From Candidatus Melainabacteria bacterium (GTDB lineage Bacteria; Cyanobacteriota; Vampirovibrionia; Vampirovibrionales; Vampirovibrionaceae), in NCBI GenBank assembly GCA_902168245.1, contig CABHPA010000179.1, forward strand, positions 1 to 61,890: a stretch of 61,890 bases of DNA, given 5' to 3'. Below the pieces are notes generated by a model that was given only the letters and a program-made list of their open reading frames with translations, ran no database searches and was not told where the DNA came from. The position numbers and the translations under genes were made by a program. Positions 28,568 to 38,675 of this stretch are shown here, in pieces (position 1 is the stretch's first letter; each line of letters begins with the position of its first letter).

Positions 28568-30221
28568 CTGGTTTAATCCCATTCAATACATGTTCAATAG
28601 AAACTTCGCCCAAAGAATTCAGCAGCGCCACCTGCGCCGTGTTGAAATCCAGAATGGCGTTTACCACACTGACCCGCGCGGCAGCCAGCGCCGTTTGGGC
28701 GTTCAGGACATCCACGTTAATGCCAAGCCCGGCCCGAAAGCGGCCAATGGCAAGCCGATGCGCTTCCTGCGCTTCAGCCAGGCCGTTCTGGGTGACAAAA
28801 ATCGCCTTGGCCGCAGCCCGACTGTCCAGATAAGCCTTAATCACCTGGCTTTGAATGTCCCGCACCTGCTGCTGGCGCTCCAGAACTTTGCGCTGCACTT
28901 GCAGACGACGGGTGCGGTAATCCAGCGGAATGGCGGTGCCGAGTTTGTCAAACAGGTTGGCCTGCAACGCAAACCCGCCAAAGCGACCCAGCCCCAGTTT
29001 GTCAATTTCAGGGCCAGTCCCGTTAATGTAGGTTTGCAAGGTGACGGAAGGCACCAATTTGGACAAGGTCGCCTTGGCATCAAAGCCCAGCGCCTTAATC
29101 TCGGCGTCCACCGCCTTCAGGTTAGGGTTGTTGGCAATTGCCTTGGCCGTCAGCTGTTCCGTATTTACGGTCAACGGCACCAACGGGCGGGGCTGCGCCG
29201 CAACCTGGGGCGGAATCAGCTCAATATCGGGATCCAGGTTCAGTAAGTTGAGTAAGGTTTGTTGGGCTTGGGCCAGCGTGTTCTCCGCTACAATCAACCC
29301 TTGTTCCCGTTGCAGCAACTGGGTTTTGGCGCGAACCAAATCCAGCTTGGTTCCTACCCCAGCCTTTAAACGGGCTTCGCTTAAAGCCACCTGGCTCTGG
29401 GCTTCCTGAATGTTCACCTTGGAGTTGGCCACCTGAATACCAGCGGCTATCAACCGATAATAGTTGCTGGTCGCCTGGGTCATTTGTTCCTGCGTGGTGG
29501 CCTGCACCTGGATTTTTGCTTCTTTGGCGCGCTGACGGGCGGCCAATGCGTTAAACACATCGAACCCGCCCGGATTGATCAGCCAGCGGGCGGTCAATTG
29601 AGGCACCAACCGGGTCTGGTAAACCGGAATGGTCTGGCTGCCGAAGATCTGAACAACCCCCTGAAACCGGGACTGGTTGTAGGTGCCTTCGATATCCGGC
29701 AGCATTTCCACCACGGAGCGGTAATACTGGTTGCTCTGAATCTTGGAGGTCAGCCGGTTTTCCAGCAACGGCAGGTTCTGGGCCTCCACCAGCTTCAGCA
29801 CGGTCTGCAAGTCCACCGGGTATTCCTGCACCTTGATCACGGATGCGGTCAACACCGTGTTCAGCAGTTGAGCGCCTTCAGCGGCTTTTTGCTCATCGTA
29901 ATATTGGATTGGCGATTGTTCCAGCGGGTTGACATCCTTGGGAGTCTGCTCGGCCTTGGTTTCCACGGGCTTAGCGACCGGCAACGCGTCAGCGTTGACT
30001 GGCGTTCCAGGCTGTTGGGCGACTGCAGCGCCTTTCGTGGCGTTCGCATCGGTCATGGACTTGGCGGAAAGGCTTTTTGGCTTACCCGCATCCGGGCTGG
30101 AAGGGTAAACCTGCTCCGGTGACTGTGCAAACCCGGAACCGGCCACCGCAAGAGAGAACATGACGCTCCAGGCCAAAGGCAGCCATCGCCTTTGCTGGCA
30201 AGTGGGGATCAAACGTATCAT
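28530..30221 (-). CDS. TolC-family outer-membrane efflux protein
   Basis: 563 residues from ATG 30221, chosen because it gives a proper signal peptide (WLPLAWSVMFSLAVAGSGFA-Q). An extra 47-residue extension from 30362 is possible but unlikely. A Pro/Lys/Glu-rich stretch (to about residue 110) precedes two OEP repeats with long heptad-rich helices (AQAQQTLLNLLNLDPDIELI in the first, then SQVIKAYLDSRAAAKAIF and RAGLGINVDVLNAQTALAAA in the second). Forms the outer-membrane channel for the adjacent adaptor and pump, whose coding sequence it overlaps. Confidence 0.9.
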   Translation of the reverse strand: MIRLIPTCQQRRWLPLAWSVMFSLAVAGSGFAQSPEQVYPSSPDAGKPKSLSAKSMTDANATKGAAVAQQPGTPVNADALPVAKPVETKAEQTPKDVNPLEQSPIQYYDEQKAAEGAQLLNTVLTASVIKVQEYPVDLQTVLKLVEAQNLPLLENRLTSKIQSNQYYRSVVEMLPDIEGTYNQSRFQGVVQIFGSQTIPVYQTRLVPQLTARWLINPGGFDVFNALAARQRAKEAKIQVQATTQEQMTQATSNYYRLIAAGIQVANSKVNIQEAQSQVALSEARLKAGVGTKLDLVRAKTQLLQREQGLIVAENTLAQAQQTLLNLLNLDPDIELIPPQVAAQPRPLVPLTVNTEQLTAKAIANNPNLKAVDAEIKALGFDAKATLSKLVPSVTLQTYINGTGPEIDKLGLGRFGGFALQANLFDKLGTAIPLDYRTRRLQVQRKVLERQQQVRDIQSQVIKAYLDSRAAAKAIFVTQNGLAEAQEAHRLAIGRFRAGLGINVDVLNAQTALAAARVSVVNAILDFNTAQVALLNSLGEVSIEHVLNGIKPDVFTQTPPTRKP

Positions 30222-30291
30222 TCGGTGTGTACTCTTTGCGCTACCTCTGACTATTGTCCCTGACAGCGAAATAAATGACAATGCGGCAATC

Positions 30292-31014
30292 TTAATGCAG
30301 CGTTTGCCGCTCGGACTGATCCAGCCGATGCAGGTACTGGGCCAGGATATAGGCCATCGCACCCCGTGTCATCGGTTGCAGCGGACGGAGATTGTGAGAG
30401 GGCGTCACGTCCACAAAGCCGTTTTTCAATGATGTCGCCACCGACTTCCTCGCCCAATCCGGCACCTGGGCCGCATCCGGGTATTGCGCCAACACTGCAT
30501 TGACTGTCGAGTCCTCATATTGCTGCACCCCATATGCCTGCGCAAAGATAGCCAGCGCCTCCGCACGACCCACCGAATGGGACGGGTAAAAATAATGGTC
30601 GCGGTATCCGGCCATAATGCCTCGATCCACCACGGTGTCAATATCATTCGCCGCCCAGTACCCACCGGGAACATCCCGTAGGCCAAGCTCGCCCTTATCA
30701 GGCGCTGACGCCTGGCGACGCTCCAGCTTGAACGCCTTCACCAGCACCGAGGCCAGTTCGGCCCGGCTCAACGGGCGCTCGGCGTGAAACTTGCCGTCCG
30801 GGCTTTTACCCATCAAGCCCGCCGCTTGAACCTTGGCGAAAGCTTCTTCCTGGGAGCCAGCGGGGGCAGTCACCGCTTGCTCACGCGCCTGCTGCAATTC
30901 AGCCTCGCTTTTCGCCCCGTTTTCCTGCGCGCATGCGTTGGTTAAAATCGCGATAGACGCCATGGCAGCCAACCCAGCCGCCGTTAACCCTGCAAAGCCC
31001 TTGCGAAGCATCAT
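30292..31014 (-). CDS. S-layer-homology (SLH) domain protein
   Basis: 240 residues from the ATG pair at 31014, which follows GGGGAG at good spacing; a TTG at 31041 is less likely. Signal peptide up to about TNACA. Three SLH-like units: LMGKSPDGKFHAERPLSRAE, then FYPSHSVGRAEALAIFAQAY, then VTPSHNLRPLQPMTRGAMA. SLH units bind secondary polymers or peptidoglycan and tether outer envelope layers. Located 70 bp ahead of tolC in the same direction, suggesting envelope anchoring linked to the efflux operon. Confidence 0.85.
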   Translation of the reverse strand: MMLRKGFAGLTAAGLAAMASIAILTNACAQENGAKSEAELQQAREQAVTAPAGSQEEAFAKVQAAGLMGKSPDGKFHAERPLSRAELASVLVKAFKLERRQASAPDKGELGLRDVPGGYWAANDIDTVVDRGIMAGYRDHYFYPSHSVGRAEALAIFAQAYGVQQYEDSTVNAVLAQYPDAAQVPDWARKSVATSLKNGFVDVTPSHNLRPLQPMTRGAMAYILAQYLHRLDQSERQTLH

Positions 31015-31176
31015 CTGTGAACTCCCCGGTCGATTGTACACGGCAATATTCTACCACTACCCGCCGCACCGCCATATCGGGCAATCCACATGCGCCCCGC
31101 TTTATGCTACGGTACCGCCATCCTCGACCCAATACGGCTGTTAACCAGAAAAATTCACAAAGAGAGGCCCATCCCA

Positions 31177-31530
31177 ATGATCAAGCACGTCGCGTTTTTC
31201 GTCTATCCTGTCACCGATATTCCCGCCGCCCGCAAGTTCTACGAGGGCATACTCGGCCTCAAGTTGGCGCACGATTACGAGGGCCATTGGCTTGAATACA
31301 GCATTCAGGACTTTACGCTCGCCATCACCGACTGGATGGAAGAGTCCACGCCCTGCCACACCGGCCCCAGCCTGGCGCTGGAAGTGGCCAACGCGGAATC
31401 CACCCTACAGTTTATGAAAGACAACGGCGTGAAGGTGATTAAGGAGCTGTTTGACACACCCGTTTGTCGCATGGGAGTCATTGCCGACCCGGACGGGAAC
31501 GGGATCATCATTCATCAGGCAAAAGCCTAG
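31177..31530 (+). CDS. VOC/glyoxalase-superfamily protein
   Basis: 117 residues from ATG 31177, supported by GAGAGG nine bases upstream. One VOC domain with two beta-alpha-beta-beta-beta modules: IKHVAFFVYPVTDIPAARKF and FYEGILGLKL, then SLALEVANAESTLQFM and a C-terminal IADPDGNGIIIHQ. Candidate metal ligands are His4 and the final Glu/His positions. Could be an isomerase, dioxygenase or resistance protein; no specific reaction can be assigned. Confidence 0.8.
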   Translation: MIKHVAFFVYPVTDIPAARKFYEGILGLKLAHDYEGHWLEYSIQDFTLAITDWMEESTPCHTGPSLALEVANAESTLQFMKDNGVKVIKELFDTPVCRMGVIADPDGNGIIIHQAKA

Positions 31531-31592
31531 AAACAGGAGCCAAGGGGCTGCAAAATCAGCTGACATTGGGACTCAAGGCTCCCAACGGTGGT

Positions 31593-32213
31593 TTACCGGG
31601 TAATTTCCACCGCGCCTCGTGGGGTGACTCGGATATCGATTCCCTGCTTGGTTTCAAACCGCTCGCCCAGCAACTGCTGACACTCCAAAATAGGCTGCCT
31701 GCCATTATATTCTTGGCTCAGAATATGTTCCTTACTATAAGGACTAACATCGTTACCATAAACCCAGCACATTCTGGAAGTGGGATCCTCATTTACAAGC
31801 GCCAGCATATATAACGCCAATTCTCCTGCCTTTTCGCCGGATACGTTCATATCCAGATTAGAACCTTTAAGATGGCTCACAATGCGAGTCCGGTACTTGT
31901 CTTTCGCCGGATCGTACTTTCCCAGGTAAACCAGGGCGCTGCAACTCATCAGGGATTTGGTCGTCAGAATTTCCCGTCTATGATCTTTGCCTGCCGCCTG
32001 ATAAGTACTGCCCATGGGCACTTCAATCTCAGGGTTACTTCTGTTAAACCAGCCTGAAAAGCGGACTTTCGGCTGAAGCTGCGCCCGGCCTGTTGAGGTG
32101 AACACATCGCCAGACAACCGGGCCGCGTTTTGACTCAGGACGACGGGTGAATGCGAGGTAAATCTGGAAGGGCGCGCGTTTGCGCCAACATAGGATGTCA
32201 AAAGGATTTGCAT
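31593..32213 (-). CDS. Hypothetical protein with N-terminal RFSG motif
   Basis: 206 residues, unrecognised. The first 60 residues are Ser/Arg/Ala-rich and apparently unstructured, and contain VRFSGW at 50-55, the same FSG motif seen near the N-terminus of three other proteins in this window. The rest looks globular, with SALVYLGKYDPAKDKYRTRI, GELALYMLALVNEDP and a beta-rich C-terminal end. No signal peptide or membrane helix. Confidence 0.6.
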   Translation of the reverse strand: MQILLTSYVGANARPSRFTSHSPVVLSQNAARLSGDVFTSTGRAQLQPKVRFSGWFNRSNPEIEVPMGSTYQAAGKDHRREILTTKSLMSCSALVYLGKYDPAKDKYRTRIVSHLKGSNLDMNVSGEKAGELALYMLALVNEDPTSRMCWVYGNDVSPYSKEHILSQEYNGRQPILECQQLLGERFETKQGIDIRVTPRGAVEITR

Positions 32214-32318
32214 GAATGGATACCGAATTTCGTGATGAACAATTGGTTGATTATTTATAACTACAACAAAAAAACGCGCTTTAAAACAGTTTTTTAAACA
32301 AAAAGTTCGTCGTCAGCG

Positions 32319-32807
32319 CTAAGCCAGAATGACGTTTTCGGCTTTCAGACGCTTGAGCAGGTTGGCGGTTTCAATGGCGGCCAGGGCGGCGTCTACGCCT
32401 TTATTGCCCGCCTTGCAACCGGAACGCTCGATGGCTTGCTCAATGGTCTCGGTGGTCACCACCCCAAAAATAACCGGAATCCCGCTTTTCTCGGCGGCCT
32501 TGGCGACGCCTTTGGCGGCTTCGTTGCATACGTAGTCGTAATGCGTGGTTGCACCCCGGATTACGCAGCCCAAGGTAATCACGGCATCAAACTGGCCGGA
32601 AAGCGCCATTTTGGTGGCCACCAACGGCAGTTCAAACGCGCCCGGCACCCAGGCCACGGCAATATCCGCCTCCGCCACATCATGGCTGGCCAAAGCGCCT
32701 AAAGCACCCTGCAACAGCTTTTCCGTAATCACATCGTTGAACCGGGACACCACCACGCCGATTTTCAGCCCGGTGCCAATCAGCTTGCCTTCGTAAACCT
32801 GTGCCAT
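32319..32807 (-). CDS. ribH: 6,7-dimethyl-8-ribityllumazine synthase
   Basis: 162 residues from ATG 32807, ten bases after AAGGAGG. Condenses 5-amino-6-ribitylamino-uracil with the butanone phosphate made by RibB. Motifs: [41 protein letters not shown] with the catalytic His region, and [17 protein letters not shown]. Last gene of a ribE-ribBA-ribH operon. Confidence 0.95.
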   Translation of the reverse strand: MAQVYEGKLIGTGLKIGVVVSRFNDVITEKLLQGALGALASHDVAEADIAVAWVPGAFELPLVATKMALSGQFDAVITLGCVIRGATTHYDYVCNEAAKGVAKAAEKSGIPVIFGVVTTETIEQAIERSGCKAGNKGVDAALAAIETANLLKRLKAENVILA

Positions 32808-32834
32808 GGCCGTCAAGCCTCCTTGAAATCCTAA

Positions 32835-34103
32835 TTATGAGTCACTTGGGGATTTTACCAGGTCGAGCAGATGCCCCAGTTTGTCCTGCTTGGTCTGCAA
32901 ATAGTCCTGGTTATGCGCATGGGGAACCGAGGAAATCGGCACCCGATCCAGAATTTGCAGCCCATAACCGTCCAGTCCGCGAATTTTGCGCGGGTTGTTG
33001 GTCAACAGGTTAAACGCCTTAAGCCCCAAATCCTTCAGGATTTGCGCGCCCACGCCGTATTGCCGCAAGTCCGGCAGAAAGCCCATTTCCAGGTTGGCTT
33101 CCACGGTGTCCAACCCCTGCTCTTGCAGCGCATAGGCTTTCAGCTTGTTCAACAGACCAATGCCCCGGCCCTCATGGTTTCTCATGTACACCAGAACACC
33201 CTTGCCATGTGCATCAATCGCTGCCAGGGAGGCATGTAACTGGTCGCCACAATCGCAGCGCAGGCTGGACAATACATCCCCGGTCAGGCATTCGCTATGC
33301 ACCCGCACCAGCGGGATCACATCGTCCGCCACGTCCACATCCCCTTTCACCAGGGCCAGATGTTCGGAGAAATCCAGCTTGTTGCGGTAACCGATTACTT
33401 TAAAATCGCCGAATTTGGTGGGCAGGGAGGCTTTGGCCTCGCGAATTACCAGGTTTTCCTTTTGCAGGCGGTAGTTAATCAGTTGGGCCACCGTAATAAA
33501 CTGGAGGTTAAAGCGTCGGGCAATCTCAAACAGCTCGTTGCGACGAGCCATGGTGCCATCCGGGTTGAGGATCTCGCAAATCACGCCCGCCGGTTTCAAC
33601 CCCGCCAACCGGGAGAGATCCACGCTGGCCTCGGTTTGGCCCACCCGCTCCAGCACACCGCCCGGACGGGAGCGCAACGGAAAAATATGGCCGGGTCGGC
33701 GCAAGTCGGCAGGCACTGCATCCGGGGCCACCGCCACCTGGATGGTCGTGGCCCGGTCGCTGGCGGAAATACCGGTGGTCACGCCGAACTTGGGCGCCGC
33801 GTCCACGCTGACCGTGAACGCCGTCCCCATCGGGTCGGAGGAATGGGAAATCATCTGGAACAACTGGAGCTTGTCGCACATATCCGGGGTCATGGTCAGG
33901 CAAATCAGCCCGCGCCCTTCCATCGCCATAAAGTTGATGATTTCCGGGGTCACTTTTTCGGCGGCGCACACAAAGTCGCCCTCGTTCTCCCGATCCTCGT
34001 CATCCGCGATAATCACGATCTCGCCGTTACGAATGGCCTCAATAGCCTCTTCAACCGTGCTGAAGGCGTTATTCTGGTTTTCGGACTGGGATTCGCTGGA
34101 CAT
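32835..34103 (-). CDS. ribBA: Bifunctional DHBP synthase / GTP cyclohydrolase II
   Basis: 422 residues from ATG 34103, which follows AAGGAG; an in-frame extension to 34133 lacks support. The N-terminal half has the DHBP synthase motif [16 protein letters not shown]; the C-terminal half has the GTP cyclohydrolase II zinc site [20 protein letters not shown] and [11 protein letters not shown]. Makes both precursors of riboflavin from GTP and ribulose 5-phosphate. Both active sites look intact. Confidence 0.96.
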   Translation of the reverse strand: MSSESQSENQNNAFSTVEEAIEAIRNGEIVIIADDEDRENEGDFVCAAEKVTPEIINFMAMEGRGLICLTMTPDMCDKLQLFQMISHSSDPMGTAFTVSVDAAPKFGVTTGISASDRATTIQVAVAPDAVPADLRRPGHIFPLRSRPGGVLERVGQTEASVDLSRLAGLKPAGVICEILNPDGTMARRNELFEIARRFNLQFITVAQLINYRLQKENLVIREAKASLPTKFGDFKVIGYRNKLDFSEHLALVKGDVDVADDVIPLVRVHSECLTGDVLSSLRCDCGDQLHASLAAIDAHGKGVLVYMRNHEGRGIGLLNKLKAYALQEQGLDTVEANLEMGFLPDLRQYGVGAQILKDLGLKAFNLLTNNPRKIRGLDGYGLQILDRVPISSVPHAHNQDYLQTKQDKLGHLLDLVKSPSDS

Positions 34104-34176
34104 ACAAGGCTCCTTGCGAGTGATACGGGTCAATTTTCAGTTTCAACGCTCTGTTCGGGTTTCATTTATTTGGGCT

Positions 34177-34962
34177 TTATTCAGGATCGTGGTTAAACCA
34201 GCTCCCGGTGCGGATGTTTCCGCCGGTCGGCACCGAAGGTCGAGTAGACAGAGCATTCAGAGAGTTCAAGGCAGGCACCAGCGAGGGCGCATCCACCACC
34301 ATGCCCGATTCCAACGGCAGTCGGGTCGGGTAAGACGATACCAGGTCATCCGCCAAATCAGCTTGTACGTTGCGCTCAAACAGCAGGCGGCGCACGTATT
34401 TGCCCAGCAGATCGGTTTCAATGTTCACCGAGTCGCCCGTCTGGTAATCACCCAGGTTGGTGTGGGCCAACGTGTGGGGAATAATGGCCACGGAAAAACG
34501 GTTTTTCTCCACCGTGTTCACGGTCAGGCTAATCCCCAAAATGGTCACGGAACCTTTCGGCACCAGCAGTTCGGCCAGGTCGGGAGCATTCACCTCAAAG
34601 GTAAAAATATGGCTGTTGCCTTGCACGGTGCGGGAAACCACAGTAGCCAGCCCGTCTACGTGTCCGGTGACGTAATGGCCGCCAATCCGGCTTTCCGGGG
34701 TCAGCGGGCGCTCCAGGTTCACCCGGCGGCCGGGTCTGAAGCCGGAAAAATTGGTTTTGGACAGGCTCTCCGGCGAAGCCTCAAACGTGAATTCCGTGGA
34801 CTTAAAAGCCACCACGGTCATGCAGGCGCCGTCCACGGCAATGCTGTCTCCCAGTTTGACGTTTTTCAGCACTTCGGCGGCGGACACGGTAATCCGGCTG
34901 CCCTCAACGCCGCTTTCCACCGAGGCGATGACGCCAACTTCCTCAATCAGGCCCGTAAACAT
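34177..34962 (-). CDS. ribE: Riboflavin synthase alpha chain
   Basis: 261 residues from ATG 34962, giving the family's diagnostic [10 protein letters not shown] start; an upstream in-frame start at 35040 would add a Lys/Arg-rich leader. Two tandem lumazine-binding repeats with [30 protein letters not shown], and in the second repeat [17 protein letters not shown] and HTLAHTNLG. It carries about 50 extra C-terminal residues (after VRRLLFERN) compared with typical 200-220-residue enzymes. First gene of the riboflavin operon; no ribD in the window. Confidence 0.93.
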   Translation of the reverse strand: MFTGLIEEVGVIASVESGVEGSRITVSAAEVLKNVKLGDSIAVDGACMTVVAFKSTEFTFEASPESLSKTNFSGFRPGRRVNLERPLTPESRIGGHYVTGHVDGLATVVSRTVQGNSHIFTFEVNAPDLAELLVPKGSVTILGISLTVNTVEKNRFSVAIIPHTLAHTNLGDYQTGDSVNIETDLLGKYVRRLLFERNVQADLADDLVSSYPTRLPLESGMVVDAPSLVPALNSLNALSTRPSVPTGGNIRTGSWFNHDPE

Positions 34963-35139
34963 AAGCAGGGATCTCTTTTTCTTGCGGCTTATTTTAATTC
35001 TTTTTTTTAATTCTGGTTTTCGCCGGGAGTTTCTCCCCAAGCGTCCTGTTCATTGTAGTGAAAACAAAAACGGAACATAAGCGGCAGTTGCGCTTCGCAG
35101 ATTCGATCCGCCGACCGGATCGGGCGAGTTTCCACCGGG

Positions 35140-35170
35140 ATTATACTACACCGCCGCCCTTCCCGTGCAA
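35140..35170 (-). promoter_or_regulatory. Candidate promoter of the riboflavin operon
   Basis: On the minus strand TTGCAC (35170-35165) is separated by 19 bp from TATAAT (35145-35140), about 180 bp ahead of ribE. The -10 is perfect but the spacing is long. The leader between it and ribE contains a GATCCG/CGGATC hairpin but none of the conserved FMN-riboswitch segments. Confidence 0.4.
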
Positions 35171-35185
35171 ACGGCTATCTCAAAG

Positions 35186-35221
35186 CATCCGGCCCGAAGC
35201 GGATTCGCTACAGGCCGGATG
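35186..35221 (-). terminator. Hairpin after the prepilin-vWA gene
   Basis: CATCCGGCC (35186-35194) pairs with GGCCGGATG (35213-35221), with an inner AGCG/CGCT extension. It lies 28-63 bp beyond the stop of the minus-strand prepilin-vWA gene and upstream of the riboflavin promoter. There is no strong U-tract on the minus transcript, so efficiency is uncertain. Confidence 0.45.
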
Positions 35222-35248
35222 GATTTTTAAAACCTGGCCGGAACGCCG

Positions 35249-37081
35249 CTAGTTGCAAGAATCCTCTTCCGAGAAGCTGAACCCGTAGCGGCTGGCCGTG
35301 CTGAGCAGCGCCAGCTTCTGGATTTGATAGGAAACCGTCTCGAAAATAGGCGTGAGGGAAGCGATATCCTTGGCGTAGAAAGACTGCCCGCTTGGCGTAC
35401 TGTCCGACATATCCGCCAGCAGCTTTTTATCCGCCGCAATCAACCCCACCGTAAACAGGGTAACCCGCTGCTTGGGATCGGCCACCCCGCAACCCAAGTT
35501 CTTTTTGGCGTAATCTCGCAAGCCGTTCCCGCCAAACGGGGCGTTGGAGTTAATCCCCGCGTTCGGGCTCGGCTCGCCGTCGGTCAGCAGAACGATAATC
35601 CGGCGATCGTAGGAGCCATTCATCAGTTGCTGCCGGGCGTATTCCAGCCCCTTGTAAATATCCGTGCCGCCCTCCAGCTTGACCGTGTTCGGGGAGCCGT
35701 CCCGATCCGCCGGATCCAGGCGGTTGATCCACAAGTACTTCTGGCGGTTCTTCACGAAGCGGCCGTTCTGGGCCTTTTCCATCTTCACCTCATGCTCCTT
35801 GGCGGCGTAGCTTCCCCAGGGGAAGTATCCCAGCTCAATGGAGTTGGCCACCGTAGAATTTTCCTCCAGCTTCAACAGCAAAGACAGGGTTGCCGTGCGG
35901 GCGGCCTCAAAACGGGACATCCGCTTGTTCACGATGTAAGACCAATGTTTTTTCGGATCCGGGGACTTATCGTCCTTTTCGCTGCAAATCGGGATCAGGA
36001 TATCGTTCCGCAGGCTTTGCCAGCCATTGGCGCCCGTATCCAGATCCGGCCCCCACCAGGAATAATTGAGCCGCGCCTCTGGCACGAAGGTATAAAATAA
36101 GTTCTTATCGCCGCTACCGGGGTTGGTCCAGGTGTTGTCGCTGTTGGAAGAACAATTGCCAGAACCCAACACCCCATCTCCCCAAACCTTTTGGCCGGGA
36201 ATGGAGGGATTGGCCTTGGCATACGGGTACGCCTCGTTATATGGCGTGGTCGTGTCGGGATCCGCGCCTTTTTTTGGGCCGGGGCCGGGCGATTTGATCT
36301 GCTTGGCGTACACCAGATCGAGCTGGCTGTTGTCGTTGGGATCCAGCACCACCTTGTCCGGGTTGTTCGGGAAGGTGAAGCCCCATTCGTTGTTGCCGGT
36401 GGGGAACACCTTATACCGATAGAACAAAAACGGCGAGGTCACCCCCCACACCGAGGGGATATTCCATGCCGAATCCGACCAGGCCATGGAGGCGGAGCGA
36501 TCCATGGCGATTTCCACGCCGGTATTTTCGGTTTTGGCAGTGGTGCCGCCTTCGTTGTAGAAGAAGTTGATGGGCATGACAAATAGCGGGTTATTGGTGT
36601 CCTTGTCTGGCCCCATCACCCGGAAGGTAGCCTGGTAATAGCGGTTTTTGCTGGGCATATCCGCCGTGTTGTTGGAATTGTTCATGTTCACCACTGTCCA
36701 CTGGTAATAGAGTTCGCTGCTGGTATTTTGAGCCTTGCAAATATTGTATTTCTTGATGCTGTTGGCCTGGTTGGTACCCACCGGCAGCTCGGTAGTGGGG
36801 TCAAAGCCCGCCTTGGGCGTACCGGAACCATCGCAGTCAAACGAGGCATAGTCATGCGCCAGAACTTTATCCACCATGGTATTGGCTAGGATGGCCTCTT
36901 TCGATTTAATGCCGGAAACCCGGAACGCGTTGCCGGAATCGTTCTGGGGGCCGCCCACCATTCGGATGATGGGAGCCAGCGCCAGGGAAATAAACACGAT
37001 CACCATGCCCATTTCAATCAGGGATACCCCGCGCGCCCTGGCGGGGGGCCGTTCGCTCTGTTCCAGTGCTGTCATTCTCAT
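35249..37081 (-). CDS. Prepilin-like protein with von Willebrand factor A domain
   Basis: 610 residues from ATG 37081 (an ATG at 37114 would lengthen the leader to 30 residues). The N-terminus is a type IV prepilin signal: RARG, cleavage, then VSLIEMGMVIVFISLALAP with Glu at +5. About 200 residues in, DRSAS begins a vWA domain; TDGEPS supplies a further MIDAS element, so metal-dependent adhesion is expected. An extended central insertion with many Asp/Asn/Trp residues separates the MIDAS parts. Probably a tip or minor pilin that binds surfaces. Divergent from a PilX-like gene across about 240 bp. Confidence 0.85.
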   Translation of the reverse strand: MRMTALEQSERPPARARGVSLIEMGMVIVFISLALAPIIRMVGGPQNDSGNAFRVSGIKSKEAILANTMVDKVLAHDYASFDCDGSGTPKAGFDPTTELPVGTNQANSIKKYNICKAQNTSSELYYQWTVVNMNNSNNTADMPSKNRYYQATFRVMGPDKDTNNPLFVMPINFFYNEGGTTAKTENTGVEIAMDRSASMAWSDSAWNIPSVWGVTSPFLFYRYKVFPTGNNEWGFTFPNNPDKVVLDPNDNSQLDLVYAKQIKSPGPGPKKGADPDTTTPYNEAYPYAKANPSIPGQKVWGDGVLGSGNCSSNSDNTWTNPGSGDKNLFYTFVPEARLNYSWWGPDLDTGANGWQSLRNDILIPICSEKDDKSPDPKKHWSYIVNKRMSRFEAARTATLSLLLKLEENSTVANSIELGYFPWGSYAAKEHEVKMEKAQNGRFVKNRQKYLWINRLDPADRDGSPNTVKLEGGTDIYKGLEYARQQLMNGSYDRRIIVLLTDGEPSPNAGINSNAPFGGNGLRDYAKKNLGCGVADPKQRVTLFTVGLIAADKKLLADMSDSTPSGQSFYAKDIASLTPIFETVSYQIQKLALLSTASRYGFSFSEEDSCN

Positions 37082-37317
37082 AGGGGAAACTCTTCTTCTG
37101 CCTTCATGACTCATTACCGCAATTCTCGGCAGATGCGGCGGAAACTTAATTTCCTATGAAGTTTTATGAATTCCGTTAAACCTTTCGGGGGATTTGCCGA
37201 ATCAAAGTGCAAGCCCGATATTCATCCGGTTGAACGTCCCGCTTTGGGCGGGCAAGCCCTAAGATCAGGCTATCCCCCTCTCTTTTCAAGTTTCTTGCAG
37301 GAAGAGCCGACAGAAGA

Positions 37318-38610
37318 ATGAGAATATTTTTCAATCTGAGTACCCCTCGTTTTGCCCCAGGGCAGGGCGGCTTGCTGGCCGTCGCCATTACCATCCTGAT
37401 CGCTCTGGTCATCGGCGCGTCCACGCTGAGCGGCCTGTCCATGCTGAACGCCACCCGCTCCGTGGTGATGAAACAGACCTTGCAAACCTATTACGCGGCC
37501 CAGGCAGGCATTCAGGAAGCGGTGGCCACCCGCATGGTGCCTCGCAGCAATTACCTGAACTTTGACAGCGCCGCCGCGATGCCCGAATTTTACAGCCGCT
37601 CCGGCATGATTTACAAAGACCCCACCACAGTGAAAAACAACAACGCCACCGGGCTAATGGCCATTTACCGTTACGTGGTGGTGGGTGGCGACTCCGCCAG
37701 AAAAGCGGACGGCAACTATTATGCCTCCAGCCCCAACGCGGACTTGAACCCGTCTGGCATCCAGCGCCTGATCGCCACCGAGACCATGCCCACCGACAGC
37801 TCCTTTGTGGTGATCAGCAACGGCATGAGCTGTATTTCGACCAGCGGCTCTTCTCTGGTGGCGACCGACCAGTTGCAGGTATCCCCCACCCCCAGTTGCA
37901 AGGACCCCAGCAAGTACAAACTGGATGAAATCACCCTGGTGGCCCAGGTGCAGCTGACCGGAGAATACCCGAACGGGGGCAGCAAACCGCTGGACAAAGT
38001 AACAAAATTAAGGGGCTACAAAGACCACACCAAGCTGCGCATGCCGCTTAATGCCTTCCTGCCGGGCTACGGCTGGGCCGGAACCAACCAGGACATCAAT
38101 TTCCAAACGGTATGGGCCTACAGCGCCGCCGGGAACAACAACGCCAACCTGAACCCCCTCAAGCTCCAGCGGGTCGTATTCTACAACTTTGCCGACGGGC
38201 AGATTTTCGCCGACCAGGCGGTAAACGCCAACCAGGTGACGGTCGCCACCAAGATTCCCGCCAAATCGGTCATCCGGCTCTATTTTAACGGCCCGTTCGA
38301 TTACCGCTCCATTTCCCCGCTGGTCGACGACCGCCAGTTGTCGGGTTGCCAGGGCGCGGGCGCGTCGGCCTGCCGCCTGCGCGTTATGCAAGGCACGGAT
38401 ATTAACGGCAACAACGGCGTAGCATATACCGGCAACACGCTGATTCCCCTATTTCCGGGCGGCACCCAGGTGATTATGCTCCCGCCGCTGACCGGCACCA
38501 TCAACGGCGGCGGCGTGCGCCACGCCATTCGGGTGGACGCCAGCAGAATGAGCGGCTACAGCGGCGCCAAAGGCCCGAATGACTACAAGATTATTTTCAC
38601 CACCCAGTAA
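37318..38610 (+). CDS. PilX-like pilus assembly protein
   Basis: 430 residues. N-terminal GQGGLLAVAITILIALVIG and YAAQAGIQEAVATRM match the PilX/GspK-type minor pilin pattern (hydrophobic helix then A-A-x-A-G-x-x-E). The remainder is a large beta-rich, Asn/Gly-rich region with paired cysteines (CQGAGASAC near residue 343), suggesting a disulfide-bonded surface domain. Divergent from the prepilin-vWA gene, so both likely belong to one pilus tip system. Confidence 0.7.
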   Translation: MRIFFNLSTPRFAPGQGGLLAVAITILIALVIGASTLSGLSMLNATRSVVMKQTLQTYYAAQAGIQEAVATRMVPRSNYLNFDSAAAMPEFYSRSGMIYKDPTTVKNNNATGLMAIYRYVVVGGDSARKADGNYYASSPNADLNPSGIQRLIATETMPTDSSFVVISNGMSCISTSGSSLVATDQLQVSPTPSCKDPSKYKLDEITLVAQVQLTGEYPNGGSKPLDKVTKLRGYKDHTKLRMPLNAFLPGYGWAGTNQDINFQTVWAYSAAGNNNANLNPLKLQRVVFYNFADGQIFADQAVNANQVTVATKIPAKSVIRLYFNGPFDYRSISPLVDDRQLSGCQGAGASACRLRVMQGTDINGNNGVAYTGNTLIPLFPGGTQVIMLPPLTGTINGGGVRHAIRVDASRMSGYSGAKGPNDYKIIFTTQ

Positions 38611-38675
38611 ACCAAAGCCCTGTCCGCTTTTGTATTCAACCCGGACCGCACAATGAGCAACACACGAAAACACCC

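Noticed and set aside
34963..35248. FMN riboswitch upstream of the riboflavin operon
   Set aside because: On the minus strand I looked for the conserved FMN-element segments (GGGGCAGGGUGAAAUUCC-like and GAUCCGGUGAGAUUCC-like) and found neither; the GATCCG hairpin there is only a short palindrome.
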